Translations under genes and position numbers: made by a program
Shown here: positions 27,047 through 36,343 of the stretch, in pieces
Position numbering within the stretch: the first letter of the stretch is position 1
Layout of the letters: each line of letters opens with the position of its first letter
Notes under the pieces: model-generated
The model's database searches: none
What the model saw: the letters and a program-made list of their open reading frames with translations, nothing else
Told to the model about the DNA's origin: nothing
Source of the DNA: Bacteriovorax stolpii
GTDB lineage: Bacteria > Bdellovibrionota > Bacteriovoracia > Bacteriovoracales > Bacteriovoracaceae
DNA: 64,000 nucleotides
Assembly (NCBI RefSeq): GCF_002872415.1
Contig: NZ_CP025704.1
Span: forward strand, 1,364,001-1,428,000
Direction: 5' to 3'

Positions 27047-27447
27047 GCACCAACGAAGGCATTCTTCTTTTTGGGCTCTTTAAGATTTTTTTGGGACTTT
27101 TTTTCCTGGCGATGTTTCTTTTTTTTAGAAGAATCAAACTCAGAAGAGAAGTTTCAAAAAAAGAAAAACTCTCTTTTTCTTTAATTCTCATTATTTTGCA
27201 TTTTGGTCTGATTGTCCTCAACTGGTACCTCGAGCTTCCAGGATATAAATTCCACAGCGCTTTATTCAATAGCGCTTTAACGGCTCTATTGGGAACGTAC
27301 TTAATCGATGCGTATCTTGTGGAAGGGAAAAAGGCCGATGTTTATTTTGAAATGTTCAGGAAATCCGAAATCACTCCCAGTGATATTTTTGCTCTTATCA
27401 TGGGAGTGATTTTTATCGTGATTGGTATCAGAGGCATTCTTATCTAG
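27037..27447 (+). CDS. Small membrane protein of unknown function
   Basis: 136 residues with four hydrophobic segments (about 8-28, 46-66, 76-94 and 115-135) separated by basic loops such as RRIKLRREVSKKEK. No family recognised. GTG start at 27037 inside the end of guaA, with GGGGA 7 bases upstream. It ends 15 bases from the convergent cti gene. Co-transcription with guaBA does not imply a purine role. Confidence 0.62.
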   Translation: MGVSTNEGILLFGLFKIFLGLFFLAMFLFFRRIKLRREVSKKEKLSFSLILIILHFGLIVLNWYLELPGYKFHSALFNSALTALLGTYLIDAYLVEGKKADVYFEMFRKSEITPSDIFALIMGVIFIVIGIRGILI

Positions 27448-27461
27448 TTATTGTTGTCTGG

Positions 27462-29753
27462 TTACTCCATCACATAACGAGTCAGATCCAGATGGCCGGC
27501 CTCAATTGGAAAATCCTTTCTATAAACTGCGTTTAATAGGTCATAAGTTTCCCAGAAATCAGGTGCCACTCGAGAGACAGCATACTTTTTCTTCAGCTCT
27601 TTGTAGTCATTGATGTTGCTGATCTTTAAGACTTGATTCTTGAAATTCACCAGGTCAGTTTCCTTCACTTTGAAAAACAGATTCGGATAGTAGCTATAGA
27701 AACCAGCAAGAATCGTTAGCGTGTCTTCCTTAGGCGCGAGTCTTAGCGACTCACCCAGAATCCATGAAATGTTTTCGTGTTCACGGTTTTTCATCACGGT
27801 AAAGACTTCAACTTCTTTGTTTTCTTTTGTGACAACCAGGTAAGCATCCTCAGGGAAGAAAGTTGGGAAACGGAATTTTCCTTTTGGTTTTACAGCTGAA
27901 ATATCTCTTAAATGAGAAGCTGCTGGCGTTAAGGGACCTTTTTTAGCTTCTTCCAGAGGAAGCCTGACATTTTTCCAGTTGATAAAATCGGCCGGGCCTT
28001 TTACATTGTCTTTTAAATAACCATAGAGAACTTGTTCAACAAATTCACTTTTTGCATGTTTGGGATTTTTGTATTTTACCTGTGTCGGCGTTTTGGTATC
28101 AAGAAGTGGGAAGACATATTTTAGCTTCGCTTCCGCTAGAAATCCTTTATACCATTCTTTGCGATAAGACATGCGCGATTGAGGTGGAAGAAAAGAAAGA
28201 AACATTTCCTCGGCCTCCATGCGGATTAAGTCCATATAAATGCGCGTAAGCATCTGGTGAGAGATGTTTCCATAAACGTCAAAATTCACCACCAGGTTAT
28301 AAACCAGCCTTTCCATTAAAGCATAGTCTAAGAAGAAAAGAGTTTTAGGCAAATCACCTTTAAATCCTTTGATGACCACAGCATTGTCATTGTGTCTTAA
28401 GACCGTCAGTGCAGCGTTGCTATTTTGACCATCACCGTCCCATAAATCGCTAAGGGCATACCCGTGAGGATGGTTTTTCTTTGTTTCTAAGGCACGAAGA
28501 TTTCTATAGCCCTCGCGGTGCTCGACGATTTTTTTTGTCAGTCCCCAGGTGTCGGCGAGTTTGATGTCACTGCCCCAAACACCAGGAAGGATCAGAAGAT
28601 CGCGGGCCTTGGCCTCAAATTCTTTAGAGAGAACCATGTTGTCTGATTCAGGACTAATGAACATGACGTAAAATTGTTCCTGAATCGAGTTCACGGCATT
28701 GCTGCCGTTACAAACCGGCCCTTTGATGAAAGTGCTAATGATGTAGTGGGCATTGTCCAACAAAAATTGGTAACGGGCCTTTACCGGAATATCAAAGAAG
28801 GCGATAAAAGGGTTTTCTGCCGCCTCCGAGGTGTATTTTTCTTCCTCAGCTTTTTTATTAACTTCCCACTTCGTAGAGAAGAAGAGTTGCTTAAATCTCT
28901 CCATCACTTTTGGAGTGAAAGAAAAAGGCATATGCGTTTTTGCCACAATCGTCAGGTCCTGGTGTTTTAAGCAGTAGAAGAACTCCTTCATCCCCGGGGT
29001 GTCGTTGGCCCTTCTGGTGGCAATTTCAGAAATTCCTTTATCGCATTTCGTTTCAGAGCGCACCAGGCGGTAGAAGTCGGTTGGTTTTTCCGGGAAGTAG
29101 ATGTGAGCGAGAAAAAGATGTTCGTATAAGTAACGGCTCACCAGTTTTTCTTTTTCAGATTTTTGGTTAAAGAAATTTTCCCACTCTCTAACCTGGGATT
29201 GTGTTTCTTTAGGAGGTGAGAGAGTTTTTGGTCCGGGAGCACCGTTTGCGAGCCAAGTTCCTAGAGTCATGCGCTCTTTTTCTGTAATCGGTTGAAGAGC
29301 GTAAGGCATTTTGATATTGAGGCTTTCAGCAAAAAGCGCTTTTAAGTTTTTTGTATTGTCGATACATGCCACACTTTCTTCAACTGTGTTGAGTGGCAAG
29401 TCTCTTTGAGTAAGAGGTTTCGTCCCTAAGAATAGATAAAAAAGGTTTTCATCCAAATCGCGTGATGTGTTGGTGTCGAAGAAACCAAGCTTTCTCCAGT
29501 CGATAAGCGTTTTTCCGTCAATTCCCGGACGAGTTGGTGGAACACTGTCGATACGAGTGCCTTCGTAAACGTTTTTATGGTGAGCTCCACGCGAAAAGTT
29601 GTCATAATTTTGCAGGTTCACCTGGCAGGGGCCATTGAGGCAACTGTGGCAGGCAATGCAGCGGTTATCAAAAATGGGTTGAATCTCTTTGCGGTAATCC
29701 TGAGCAAAGACCAGAGACGAACAAAGCGAAAGCAGAGTGAAAATAATCTTCAT
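27462..29753 (-). CDS. cti: Fatty acid cis/trans isomerase, periplasmic c-type heme protein
   Basis: Converts cis-unsaturated acyl chains of membrane phospholipids to trans, rapidly stiffening the membrane under solvent or heat stress (known from Pseudomonas and Vibrio Cti). 763 residues, close to the family's length. Signal peptide 1-17 (SLVFA), heme motif CIACH (32-36), then SCLNGPCQVNLQNYDNFSRG and a WRKLGF region as in Cti. The remainder matches in general character. SD TTAGGAG precedes the ATG at 29753. It is convergent with the guaBA operon. Confidence 0.82.
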   Translation of the reverse strand: MKIIFTLLSLCSSLVFAQDYRKEIQPIFDNRCIACHSCLNGPCQVNLQNYDNFSRGAHHKNVYEGTRIDSVPPTRPGIDGKTLIDWRKLGFFDTNTSRDLDENLFYLFLGTKPLTQRDLPLNTVEESVACIDNTKNLKALFAESLNIKMPYALQPITEKERMTLGTWLANGAPGPKTLSPPKETQSQVREWENFFNQKSEKEKLVSRYLYEHLFLAHIYFPEKPTDFYRLVRSETKCDKGISEIATRRANDTPGMKEFFYCLKHQDLTIVAKTHMPFSFTPKVMERFKQLFFSTKWEVNKKAEEEKYTSEAAENPFIAFFDIPVKARYQFLLDNAHYIISTFIKGPVCNGSNAVNSIQEQFYVMFISPESDNMVLSKEFEAKARDLLILPGVWGSDIKLADTWGLTKKIVEHREGYRNLRALETKKNHPHGYALSDLWDGDGQNSNAALTVLRHNDNAVVIKGFKGDLPKTLFFLDYALMERLVYNLVVNFDVYGNISHQMLTRIYMDLIRMEAEEMFLSFLPPQSRMSYRKEWYKGFLAEAKLKYVFPLLDTKTPTQVKYKNPKHAKSEFVEQVLYGYLKDNVKGPADFINWKNVRLPLEEAKKGPLTPAASHLRDISAVKPKGKFRFPTFFPEDAYLVVTKENKEVEVFTVMKNREHENISWILGESLRLAPKEDTLTILAGFYSYYPNLFFKVKETDLVNFKNQVLKISNINDYKELKKKYAVSRVAPDFWETYDLLNAVYRKDFPIEAGHLDLTRYVME

Positions 29754-29816
29754 GAAAATCTCCTAAGAGATCATGATAGAAGAATCCTTTTCATAAAAGA
29801 AGAAAAATATGCAGAG

Positions 29817-30728
29817 TTAATCAAATAGAGACAGCTGTGGCTTCACTGATTCTTTGGCAGAGATGATTTCGCGCGTTTCGTGCAGGAGAACCTCGCGTTT
29901 TGAGAAAGAGTCTTTGAAAGTTTCAATAACAAAAAAGCTCATTTCCGGATACTTTTTCTTTAAATCGCGCATCTCTTCAGTAATGAGTTCAACATTTTTA
30001 TGGTCGTCGTCGCTCATTCCGAAACGATGAAAAGGTGAGTAACCGTATTGATTGATCGCCTTTTCAACACTGGCGCGGATTGCGTGTTTTTTGAGTTCGG
30101 CCACACTTTGCTTAAAGTGAATATCCCCTAAGTCTTTTCTCACTTCAGGGTTAGAAACGGGATAAATACTGTGGTAGTTCGGCGAATGTGGCAGGTATCC
30201 CGCTTTAACGATCTGGTCAACACCTTCGATAATAGTCGTTGGGTGATGCCCTCTGGCCGTGATTAATGAAACCGGACGCTCATTGTAAGTGGCGTGATAG
30301 AAATACTCCCATGACGGAGCTTTCCAGTGAGTGTCGACTTCTTTTAGTGCTTTTAAAACGTCTTCGACGAAACCTTGTTTTTTTCCAGCTCTCACTTCAA
30401 TCGGGTTTAAGTCTTTATCGCGGAAATGGCGGAAAGACCCATGGGCATCGTTGAAGTCCATGTAGTAATCAGCATAAGGGCCAGAGATCCCGATGTGTTT
30501 ATTCTCGTGAGCGAATTCACCACTTGAGAGTGAAATTTCCGCTCCGGTTTTTTTGTGAAAAATAATGATGGGAGTAGAAAGAAAAGCGACGTTGTCGTCG
30601 AAATCAAAAAAGTAAAATGATCTTCCACCTAAGTGAAAATTTCTATCCTGCTCTCTAGGCACGTCGAAGTTGAAGCTCAACTGGCCTGGAAGCTGGGGAG
30701 AAGGTTGTCTCGTATTTTTTCTTTTCAT
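29817..30728 (-). CDS. HAD-like protein with terminal sliding-clamp binding motif
   Basis: 303 residues, cytoplasmic. FYFFDFDDN (39-46) carries the DxD pair (Asp42, Asp44) of HAD phosphatases, and SLITARGHHP is a motif II-like Ser/Thr site; GMSDDDHKN may be the acidic motif IV. The last residues PQLSLFD contain an exact beta-clamp binding pentapeptide QLSLF (298-302), and the N-terminus has the similar QLSFNF (16-21). That pairing suggests a DNA-associated phosphatase recruited by the clamp; function is inference. It lies between cti and an anchored protein gene, 0.8 kb from dnaE on the other strand. Confidence 0.68.
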   Translation of the reverse strand: MKRKNTRQPSPQLPGQLSFNFDVPREQDRNFHLGGRSFYFFDFDDNVAFLSTPIIIFHKKTGAEISLSSGEFAHENKHIGISGPYADYYMDFNDAHGSFRHFRDKDLNPIEVRAGKKQGFVEDVLKALKEVDTHWKAPSWEYFYHATYNERPVSLITARGHHPTTIIEGVDQIVKAGYLPHSPNYHSIYPVSNPEVRKDLGDIHFKQSVAELKKHAIRASVEKAINQYGYSPFHRFGMSDDDHKNVELITEEMRDLKKKYPEMSFFVIETFKDSFSKREVLLHETREIISAKESVKPQLSLFD

Positions 30729-30733
30729 AAAAA

Positions 30734-31375
30734 CTACAAGTCCGTAATCATTCTCGAGAGCTCAATTAAGTCTGAAGGGTAATCAGCTGCATTGATTCTC
30801 TCATTATTCTTCTTTTTTACCTGAATTAAATTCGTAAGGCAAAGAGCGCGAACAGGTGTCGGGCGTTCTGCACTTTTGGCGCATCTTTCATAGAAAGGGG
30901 CCACCACTCGTTCGTAAGACTCATGCACTTTTAAAACTTCTTTGAGTAATCCCAAATCTTTTCCCGCCTGGATAACTGGGGCCGGAGTGCGGTGAAGGGC
31001 CCCCGGAGGAAGTTTTCTGATGTCAGAAACCTTAGGAAGTTTATTTTCTGTTTCGAGGACCAGGGCCTTAAAATCTTCTTCGCTCATTTCGTTGATTTCA
31101 GCTTCAGTGTAAAAGCGCTCTTGTCCAAGTACTGTGTCGTCGAAGTCTTTTCTCTCGACCATTTCTTCTTGTTTTTTAAGGTTTTGAGACATGACTTCTT
31201 TAAGAGTTTTTGGTTTAGACGGCACGCCTGTTTCCTCAGTAACCTCAGCCGTCAACTGACTTTTCATATCATTTGCCAGCTCTTTTTCAGGAGACTTTTT
31301 GTATAAAGCGAACCCCACTGCAACAGCGAGGGCACCTAGGATAAAAAGAAGGGTTCGTAACCCACGGACTTTCAT
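30734..31375 (-). CDS. Membrane-anchored periplasmic protein, unknown
   Basis: 213 residues; basic start MKVRGLR, a single hydrophobic segment (about 8-25) acting as anchor or uncleaved signal, then a charged helical region (residues 30-110) and a C-terminal helical domain with two Cys (about 164 and 178, in ERCAKSAERPTPVRALC). No family recognised. It runs 5 bases ahead of the HAD-like gene, so both are likely one transcript from the spacer shared with dnaE. Confidence 0.62.
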   Translation of the reverse strand: MKVRGLRTLLFILGALAVAVGFALYKKSPEKELANDMKSQLTAEVTEETGVPSKPKTLKEVMSQNLKKQEEMVERKDFDDTVLGQERFYTEAEINEMSEEDFKALVLETENKLPKVSDIRKLPPGALHRTPAPVIQAGKDLGLLKEVLKVHESYERVVAPFYERCAKSAERPTPVRALCLTNLIQVKKKNNERINAADYPSDLIELSRMITDL

Positions 31376-31543
31376 AGTCTCTCCATAAAAACGATCGAAT
31401 TATTAAGTAGTTTACGCTAAAAGTCGAATACCCTCAAGAACCCCTCTGAGACCGTGTAAAATTGACTTAAAATACGATTCAAAAAGCGTATTAAAAATGC
31501 TTAAATTTAAGGACATACACACACCTCTAAGGAGCCTAGGATT
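31376..31543. promoter_or_regulatory. Divergent spacer between the anchored protein gene and dnaE
   Basis: 168 bases without a gene. Minus strand: TTGAGG (31432-31437) and TAAACT (31409-31414) with 17-base spacing form a fair promoter for the 30734-31375 gene. Plus strand: TTGACT at 31462 has no good -10 at the right distance. The inverted repeat AATACG/CGTATT (31471-31492) and the perfect 12-base palindrome at 31500-31511 (CTTAAATTTAAG) are possible operators for dnaE. SD AAGGAG precedes dnaE. Confidence 0.4.
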
Positions 31544-34500
31544 ATGTCCTTTTTAGAGACCCACAAAGACAGTTTCGTGCACCTGCATTTGCACACCCAA
31601 TACTCACTTCTGGACGGAGCAATCCGTTTAAAAGATTTAATCAAAAGAGCACAAGAGCTTGGAGTTCCAGCGATCGCGCAAACCGATCACGGAAACATGT
31701 TTGGTGCGATTGATTTCTATACTCAATGTAAAGCCGCCGGCATTAAACCTATTCTTGGATCTGAAATTTATTTCACTCCTGGATCGCGTTTTGAAAAAGG
31801 GGCACTAAAAAAGCAGAAGGTCGTTGGATCTCAGGATGAGATGGAGTCTCGCCACCAGATTCACCACTTGATTCTTTTATGTAAAAACGAAACAGGATAC
31901 CAAAACCTTTGTAAGCTTCTTTCTCGCGCTTACATGGAAGGTTTTTATTATAAACCTCGCGCAGACTATGAACTTCTTCGCGAATTTTCTGAAGGACTAA
32001 TCTGTACGACGGCCTGCCTAAAGGGAGAAGTTGGATACAACTTCTTTACCGATCAGGACGACCGCGCGATTAAGGCCATCGAAAAACTAAGAGACCTCTT
32101 TGGTGAAGATTTCTATTTAGAGATTCAGGAAAACGGAATTCCTGAGCAGATCCCGGTTAACAAAAAAATTATTGAATACGCCCGCGCTAATAACGTAAAC
32201 CTTGTTGCAACTAACGACTGTCACTACCTGACCCGCGAAGATGCGGCCGCACAGGAAGTTCTGCTGTGTGTGCAGACGGGGAAGACGTTAATGGATGAAC
32301 AGCGTATGAAGCTGACGACCAATGAATTCTTCTACAAGTCTCCACAAGAGATGAGAGAGGCTTTTCATTACGCTCCGGATGCTTGTGATAACACTTTAAG
32401 AATCGCCGATAAGTGCAACGTTAAGTTCAACTGGAAAGATGAAAAAGGAAATCAGATTTACCATCTTCCAGATTATCCAATTGAAACTGATGAAACAGCG
32501 CCAGATTACTTCGCTCGTCAGGCGAGAGAAGGTTTAGAGAAGCGCTTTAACGGTCCACACTTTATCAAACTTCGCGCTCAGGAAAACTGGGAGAGCGAAG
32601 TGAAGCCAAAATACTTAGAACGTCTTGAAGACGAATTGGCGATGATTATTAAAATGGGATTCCCTGGATACTTCCTGATCGTATCGGACTTCATCAAGTG
32701 GGCCAAGACTCACGGCTGCCCGGTAGGTCCAGGACGTGGTTCGGGAGCAGGATCAATCGTTGCTTATGCTCTGGACATCACCAACGTCGACCCGATTCCA
32801 TTCAACTTACTCTTTGAGAGATTCATCAACCCTGAACGTATTTCGATGCCGGACTTCGACGTCGACTTCTGTCAGGATAACCGCTACAGAGTTATTGAAT
32901 ATGTAACTCAAAAATACGGTGAAGAACGCGTAGGACAGATCATTACTTTCGGTAAGCTTCAAGCGAAGGCCGTTATTAAAGACGTTTCCCGCGTATTTGG
33001 TCTGACATTCGGTGAAGCCGATGTCATTTCAAAGCTCATCCCTGAAGAATTGAAGATGACAATCGACAAAGCGATGGAGATGGAACCAAAGCTTGGCGAA
33101 TTGATGGAAAGCGACTCGCGTGTAAAACAAGTTATCAATATTTCCCGCCGTCTCGAAGGGCTTCTTCGTCACGCTTCGATTCACGCTGCGGGTGTTATCA
33201 TTACCAACCTTCCGCTAGTGACTTACTGTCCACTGTTTAAAGGGCGCGAAGGTGAAAAGGTTATTCAGTTTGATAAGGACTTCTCGGAAAAAATCGGTCT
33301 GGTAAAATTCGACTTCTTAGGTCTTAAAACTCTGACGGTTATTGAGAGTGCTTCAAACTTCATTAGACGTGATAAAGATGCGGCCTTCGATATTGAAAAC
33401 ATCGATCTTGAAGACCCAAAAGTTTATGAGTTCATTTCAAAAGGTGAAACGATTGGAGTCTTCCAGTTAGAATCCTCGGGGATGATCGACCTGTGTAAGC
33501 GTATTGCTCCAGGGTCTATCGACGATATTTCTTCTATCAACGCCCTTTACCGTCCAGGTCCACTTGAATCTGGTATCGTGGATGAGTTCATTGAAATCAA
33601 ACACGGAAGACAAAAAACTCACTACCCATTCGAGAGTCTTGAGCCGGTTCTAAAAGATACGTACGGAGTTATTATCTACCAAGAGCAGGTAATGAACGTT
33701 GCCCGTATTGTTGCCGGATACTCGCTCGGACAAGCGGATATGCTTCGTCGTGCGATGGGGAAAAAGAAAGCTGATGAGATGGCCCACCACCGTCAGATTT
33801 TCATGAAAGGGGCCGAAGAGCGCGGATACGATTTAAAAGTGGCCAGCGAGCTTTTCGACAAGATGGAAAAATTCGCTGAATACGGATTCAACAAATCCCA
33901 CGCCGTTGCTTACTCAGTTATTTCGTACCAGACAGCATGGCTTAAGTACTATTATCCAGCACAATTCTTTGCGGCCCTTCTTTCTACAGAACTTGGGTCA
34001 ATGGATAAGATCACTCAGTATATCAACGATGCTAAACACTTTAACATCGAAGTTCTTCCTCCAGATGTAAACGAGTCTTTATGGCCGTTTAACGTTGTCG
34101 GAACAAACATCCGTTTTGGTATGGGAGCTGTTAAGAACGTCGGTCAAAACGCTGTCGAAGAAATCGTACGTGAAAGAACAGAAAACGGACCATTCAAAGG
34201 TTTCCTGGATTTCTGTGAACGTATCAACTTAAAAATTGTAAACACTCGCGTGTTTGAATCGCTGATTAAAGTAGGAGCTTTCGATAGTATCGAAAAGCTA
34301 AATAGAAAGACTCTTTTAGAAAACCTGGAAATGATCTTAGCTTACTGTAAAAAGCGCCAGGAAGAAGCTTCTCTGGGATTGGTTTCTCTTTTTGATTTAG
34401 GTGGAGAATCAATGTCTCAGACTGCTGAATCAAACTTAGACATTCAGGAAGTAAGAGACTTTGATGACCTGGAAAAACTTAACCACGAAGCGGAGTTGAT

Positions 34501-35137
34501 GGGGATTTACATCTCTGGGCACCCGCTTGATCGTTATAAAAACTTAATGAAAGAGCTCTCGACAATGCCCATTGGCCACGTTCAGGATATCCTGGGCTCC
34601 GACCAAAAACGCACGATGACTCTTGCTGGGAAAATCTCTGGCCGCAAAAACATCCTGACGAAAAAAGGTGATAAAATGTGTTTTGCGACTCTGGAAGATT
34701 TGGATGCGAAGATTGAATGTATCGTCTTCCCGAAAGTTTTTGCAGAATACGAAATGATTTTAAGCAGTGATGAACCGGTGCTGGTGGAAGGTTTTGTCAA
34801 CCTTCAGGAAAATCCAAGAAAGATCTTCGCTGATAAAATTTTAAAGCTTAAAGAGCATTCAGAAAACAAGATCACAGGTGTACGTATCAACGTCGACCTT
34901 TCTGATTTGACGGAAATGAAGCTCAATAAACTTCGCCAGGTTCTTCTTTCTTACCGTGGCGCCACTCCAATGCACATGATCTTTGAAGGTCCGGGCGGAA
35001 AGGCGAGACTGCCGTTAGGGGAAGAATTTTTAATTAATCCAACGCCACAGATGGCCCATCAGATTAATGAAGTGTTTAACCGCGATGCTGTTAAGTTCAT
35101 TATCGATGGAAGACTAGAGGATGTTCATGCTCAATAA
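31544..35137 (+). CDS. dnaE: DNA polymerase III alpha subunit
   Basis: Main replicative polymerase. 1197 residues. PHP domain (1-290: VHLHLHTQYSLLDGA, QTDHGNM); C-family catalytic palm with VGPGRGSGAGSIV and the metal-binding Asp pair in PDFDVDF plus the third Asp in KFDFLGLKTL. FNKSHAVAYS is the fingers motif, followed by the helix-hairpin-helix region and an OB fold (MTLAGKISGRK). GLVSLFDLG near residue 945 sits where the clamp-binding motif of DnaE is found. Intein-free and intact. The next gene's SD lies in its last codons. Confidence 0.97.
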   Translation: MSFLETHKDSFVHLHLHTQYSLLDGAIRLKDLIKRAQELGVPAIAQTDHGNMFGAIDFYTQCKAAGIKPILGSEIYFTPGSRFEKGALKKQKVVGSQDEMESRHQIHHLILLCKNETGYQNLCKLLSRAYMEGFYYKPRADYELLREFSEGLICTTACLKGEVGYNFFTDQDDRAIKAIEKLRDLFGEDFYLEIQENGIPEQIPVNKKIIEYARANNVNLVATNDCHYLTREDAAAQEVLLCVQTGKTLMDEQRMKLTTNEFFYKSPQEMREAFHYAPDACDNTLRIADKCNVKFNWKDEKGNQIYHLPDYPIETDETAPDYFARQAREGLEKRFNGPHFIKLRAQENWESEVKPKYLERLEDELAMIIKMGFPGYFLIVSDFIKWAKTHGCPVGPGRGSGAGSIVAYALDITNVDPIPFNLLFERFINPERISMPDFDVDFCQDNRYRVIEYVTQKYGEERVGQIITFGKLQAKAVIKDVSRVFGLTFGEADVISKLIPEELKMTIDKAMEMEPKLGELMESDSRVKQVINISRRLEGLLRHASIHAAGVIITNLPLVTYCPLFKGREGEKVIQFDKDFSEKIGLVKFDFLGLKTLTVIESASNFIRRDKDAAFDIENIDLEDPKVYEFISKGETIGVFQLESSGMIDLCKRIAPGSIDDISSINALYRPGPLESGIVDEFIEIKHGRQKTHYPFESLEPVLKDTYGVIIYQEQVMNVARIVAGYSLGQADMLRRAMGKKKADEMAHHRQIFMKGAEERGYDLKVASELFDKMEKFAEYGFNKSHAVAYSVISYQTAWLKYYYPAQFFAALLSTELGSMDKITQYINDAKHFNIEVLPPDVNESLWPFNVVGTNIRFGMGAVKNVGQNAVEEIVRERTENGPFKGFLDFCERINLKIVNTRVFESLIKVGAFDSIEKLNRKTLLENLEMILAYCKKRQEEASLGLVSLFDLGGESMSQTAESNLDIQEVRDFDDLEKLNHEAELMGIYISGHPLDRYKNLMKELSTMPIGHVQDILGSDQKRTMTLAGKISGRKNILTKKGDKMCFATLEDLDAKIECIVFPKVFAEYEMILSSDEPVLVEGFVNLQENPRKIFADKILKLKEHSENKITGVRINVDLSDLTEMKLNKLRQVLLSYRGATPMHMIFEGPGGKARLPLGEEFLINPTPQMAHQINEVFNRDAVKFIIDGRLEDVHAQ

Positions 35138-36308
35138 AAGCATTGCCCTGTTTCTCCTTGTTTTATGTTTTTCTTTTAATATCTATGCAGAAGAAGTGAG
35201 TGTGGCCTTAAAAAAGGACACACTTGTTTCAACTGACCCAGCTGTAAAAGTTCCAGTACTGATGCTTATGACTTTAAATGGTTACCATCAGGCCTTGACT
35301 AAAGAGCTGATTGCCAGAGACCTTGATTCAGATAAATTCTGGGCAAAGCTCGAAGAAAAAAAGCTTACAGATGATCAGGAAATTGAACTTTTAAAACCAA
35401 TCTTCTTGAATGTGACAATGTTAAGCCAACCGGCCAATCCCACAGACGAATTTGAGCGTTCAGTTTTTAAGTACGACCTGGATAAAGCAAAAGTCGATGC
35501 TCTTTTTAACGAGTATCTTTCAAATCTTCCTGATGTAACAATCAAAACTTTTTACATTCGTCCGGATATCAGAATTGACGATTCAATGAGCTGGAGTGAC
35601 GTAGGTGTCAGTAAGGCCGAAAATTTCTCAGGTGTCATTGTTGAGTCGTGGAAGAAGTGGGCGACAACGCAGTTTAAAAACTTCGGAAACGTGGTGGTTT
35701 TAGACAAAGACCTGACACAAATTCCTTCGAACATGAATGCTGAGTCAGTAACTCTCAAATGGAACTCGCAGCTTAAGCGCGCTGAAGTCTTCCAGGACAG
35801 AAAGAGTGCCCGTTTTGAACTGACAGCGCAGTACCTGTTGGTGAATACAAAAACGAATCAGACACTCGTTGGTTTTGATTTCCCGACACAAAAAAGAGAA
35901 TTCACTATTTATAATCCAAAAGATTTAAGCTCAAACTTAGCGAGCTTAATTTATAACCTGCTTAACTCGCAGACAGTGAGAATCAATAGCTCGCTAGAAC
36001 TCAACCGCGCGACAAGCACACTGACAATGGTTGAAATGAAAGTGACTGGGAAACACGGGCTTTTTGATATCACTCAGGTCAATAGTTTCCTGGCCGAGCA
36101 GTTTAAGGATGTGGGGCTGGTGGCGGAGCTAAAGAGTTATTCTACTGAAGCTTCGGTGATCTCGGTAAAAAGTACGCTTCCGGTGGAGAGTCTTTATGCG
36201 AGGCTGGCAAAAGATGGAGGAAAATACTCTCTAAACGAGCAAAAAATTCTTCTTTTCTCCTCTGAAAACCACAGTTTTGCAATTATTGAGAAACAGGCAA
36301 ATAATTAA
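35127..36308 (+). CDS. Exported protein of unknown function
   Basis: 393 residues; signal peptide about 1-21 (FSFNIYAEE). The mature part alternates strands and helices, with two lysine-rich halves and a final region (FDITQVNSFLAEQFKDVG) that looks like an alpha/beta repeat domain. No family recognised. ATG 35127 is preferred over ATG 35121 because AGAGG lies 6 bases before it and abuts the earlier one. It overlaps dnaE and is followed by a CsgG-like lipoprotein, suggesting an envelope pair transcribed after dnaE. Confidence 0.65.
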   Translation: MLNKSIALFLLVLCFSFNIYAEEVSVALKKDTLVSTDPAVKVPVLMLMTLNGYHQALTKELIARDLDSDKFWAKLEEKKLTDDQEIELLKPIFLNVTMLSQPANPTDEFERSVFKYDLDKAKVDALFNEYLSNLPDVTIKTFYIRPDIRIDDSMSWSDVGVSKAENFSGVIVESWKKWATTQFKNFGNVVVLDKDLTQIPSNMNAESVTLKWNSQLKRAEVFQDRKSARFELTAQYLLVNTKTNQTLVGFDFPTQKREFTIYNPKDLSSNLASLIYNLLNSQTVRINSSLELNRATSTLTMVEMKVTGKHGLFDITQVNSFLAEQFKDVGLVAELKSYSTEASVISVKSTLPVESLYARLAKDGGKYSLNEQKILLFSSENHSFAIIEKQANN

Positions 36309-36343
36309 GAAGTAGACCTATATCTAAAGAACGAGGAAGCGAA

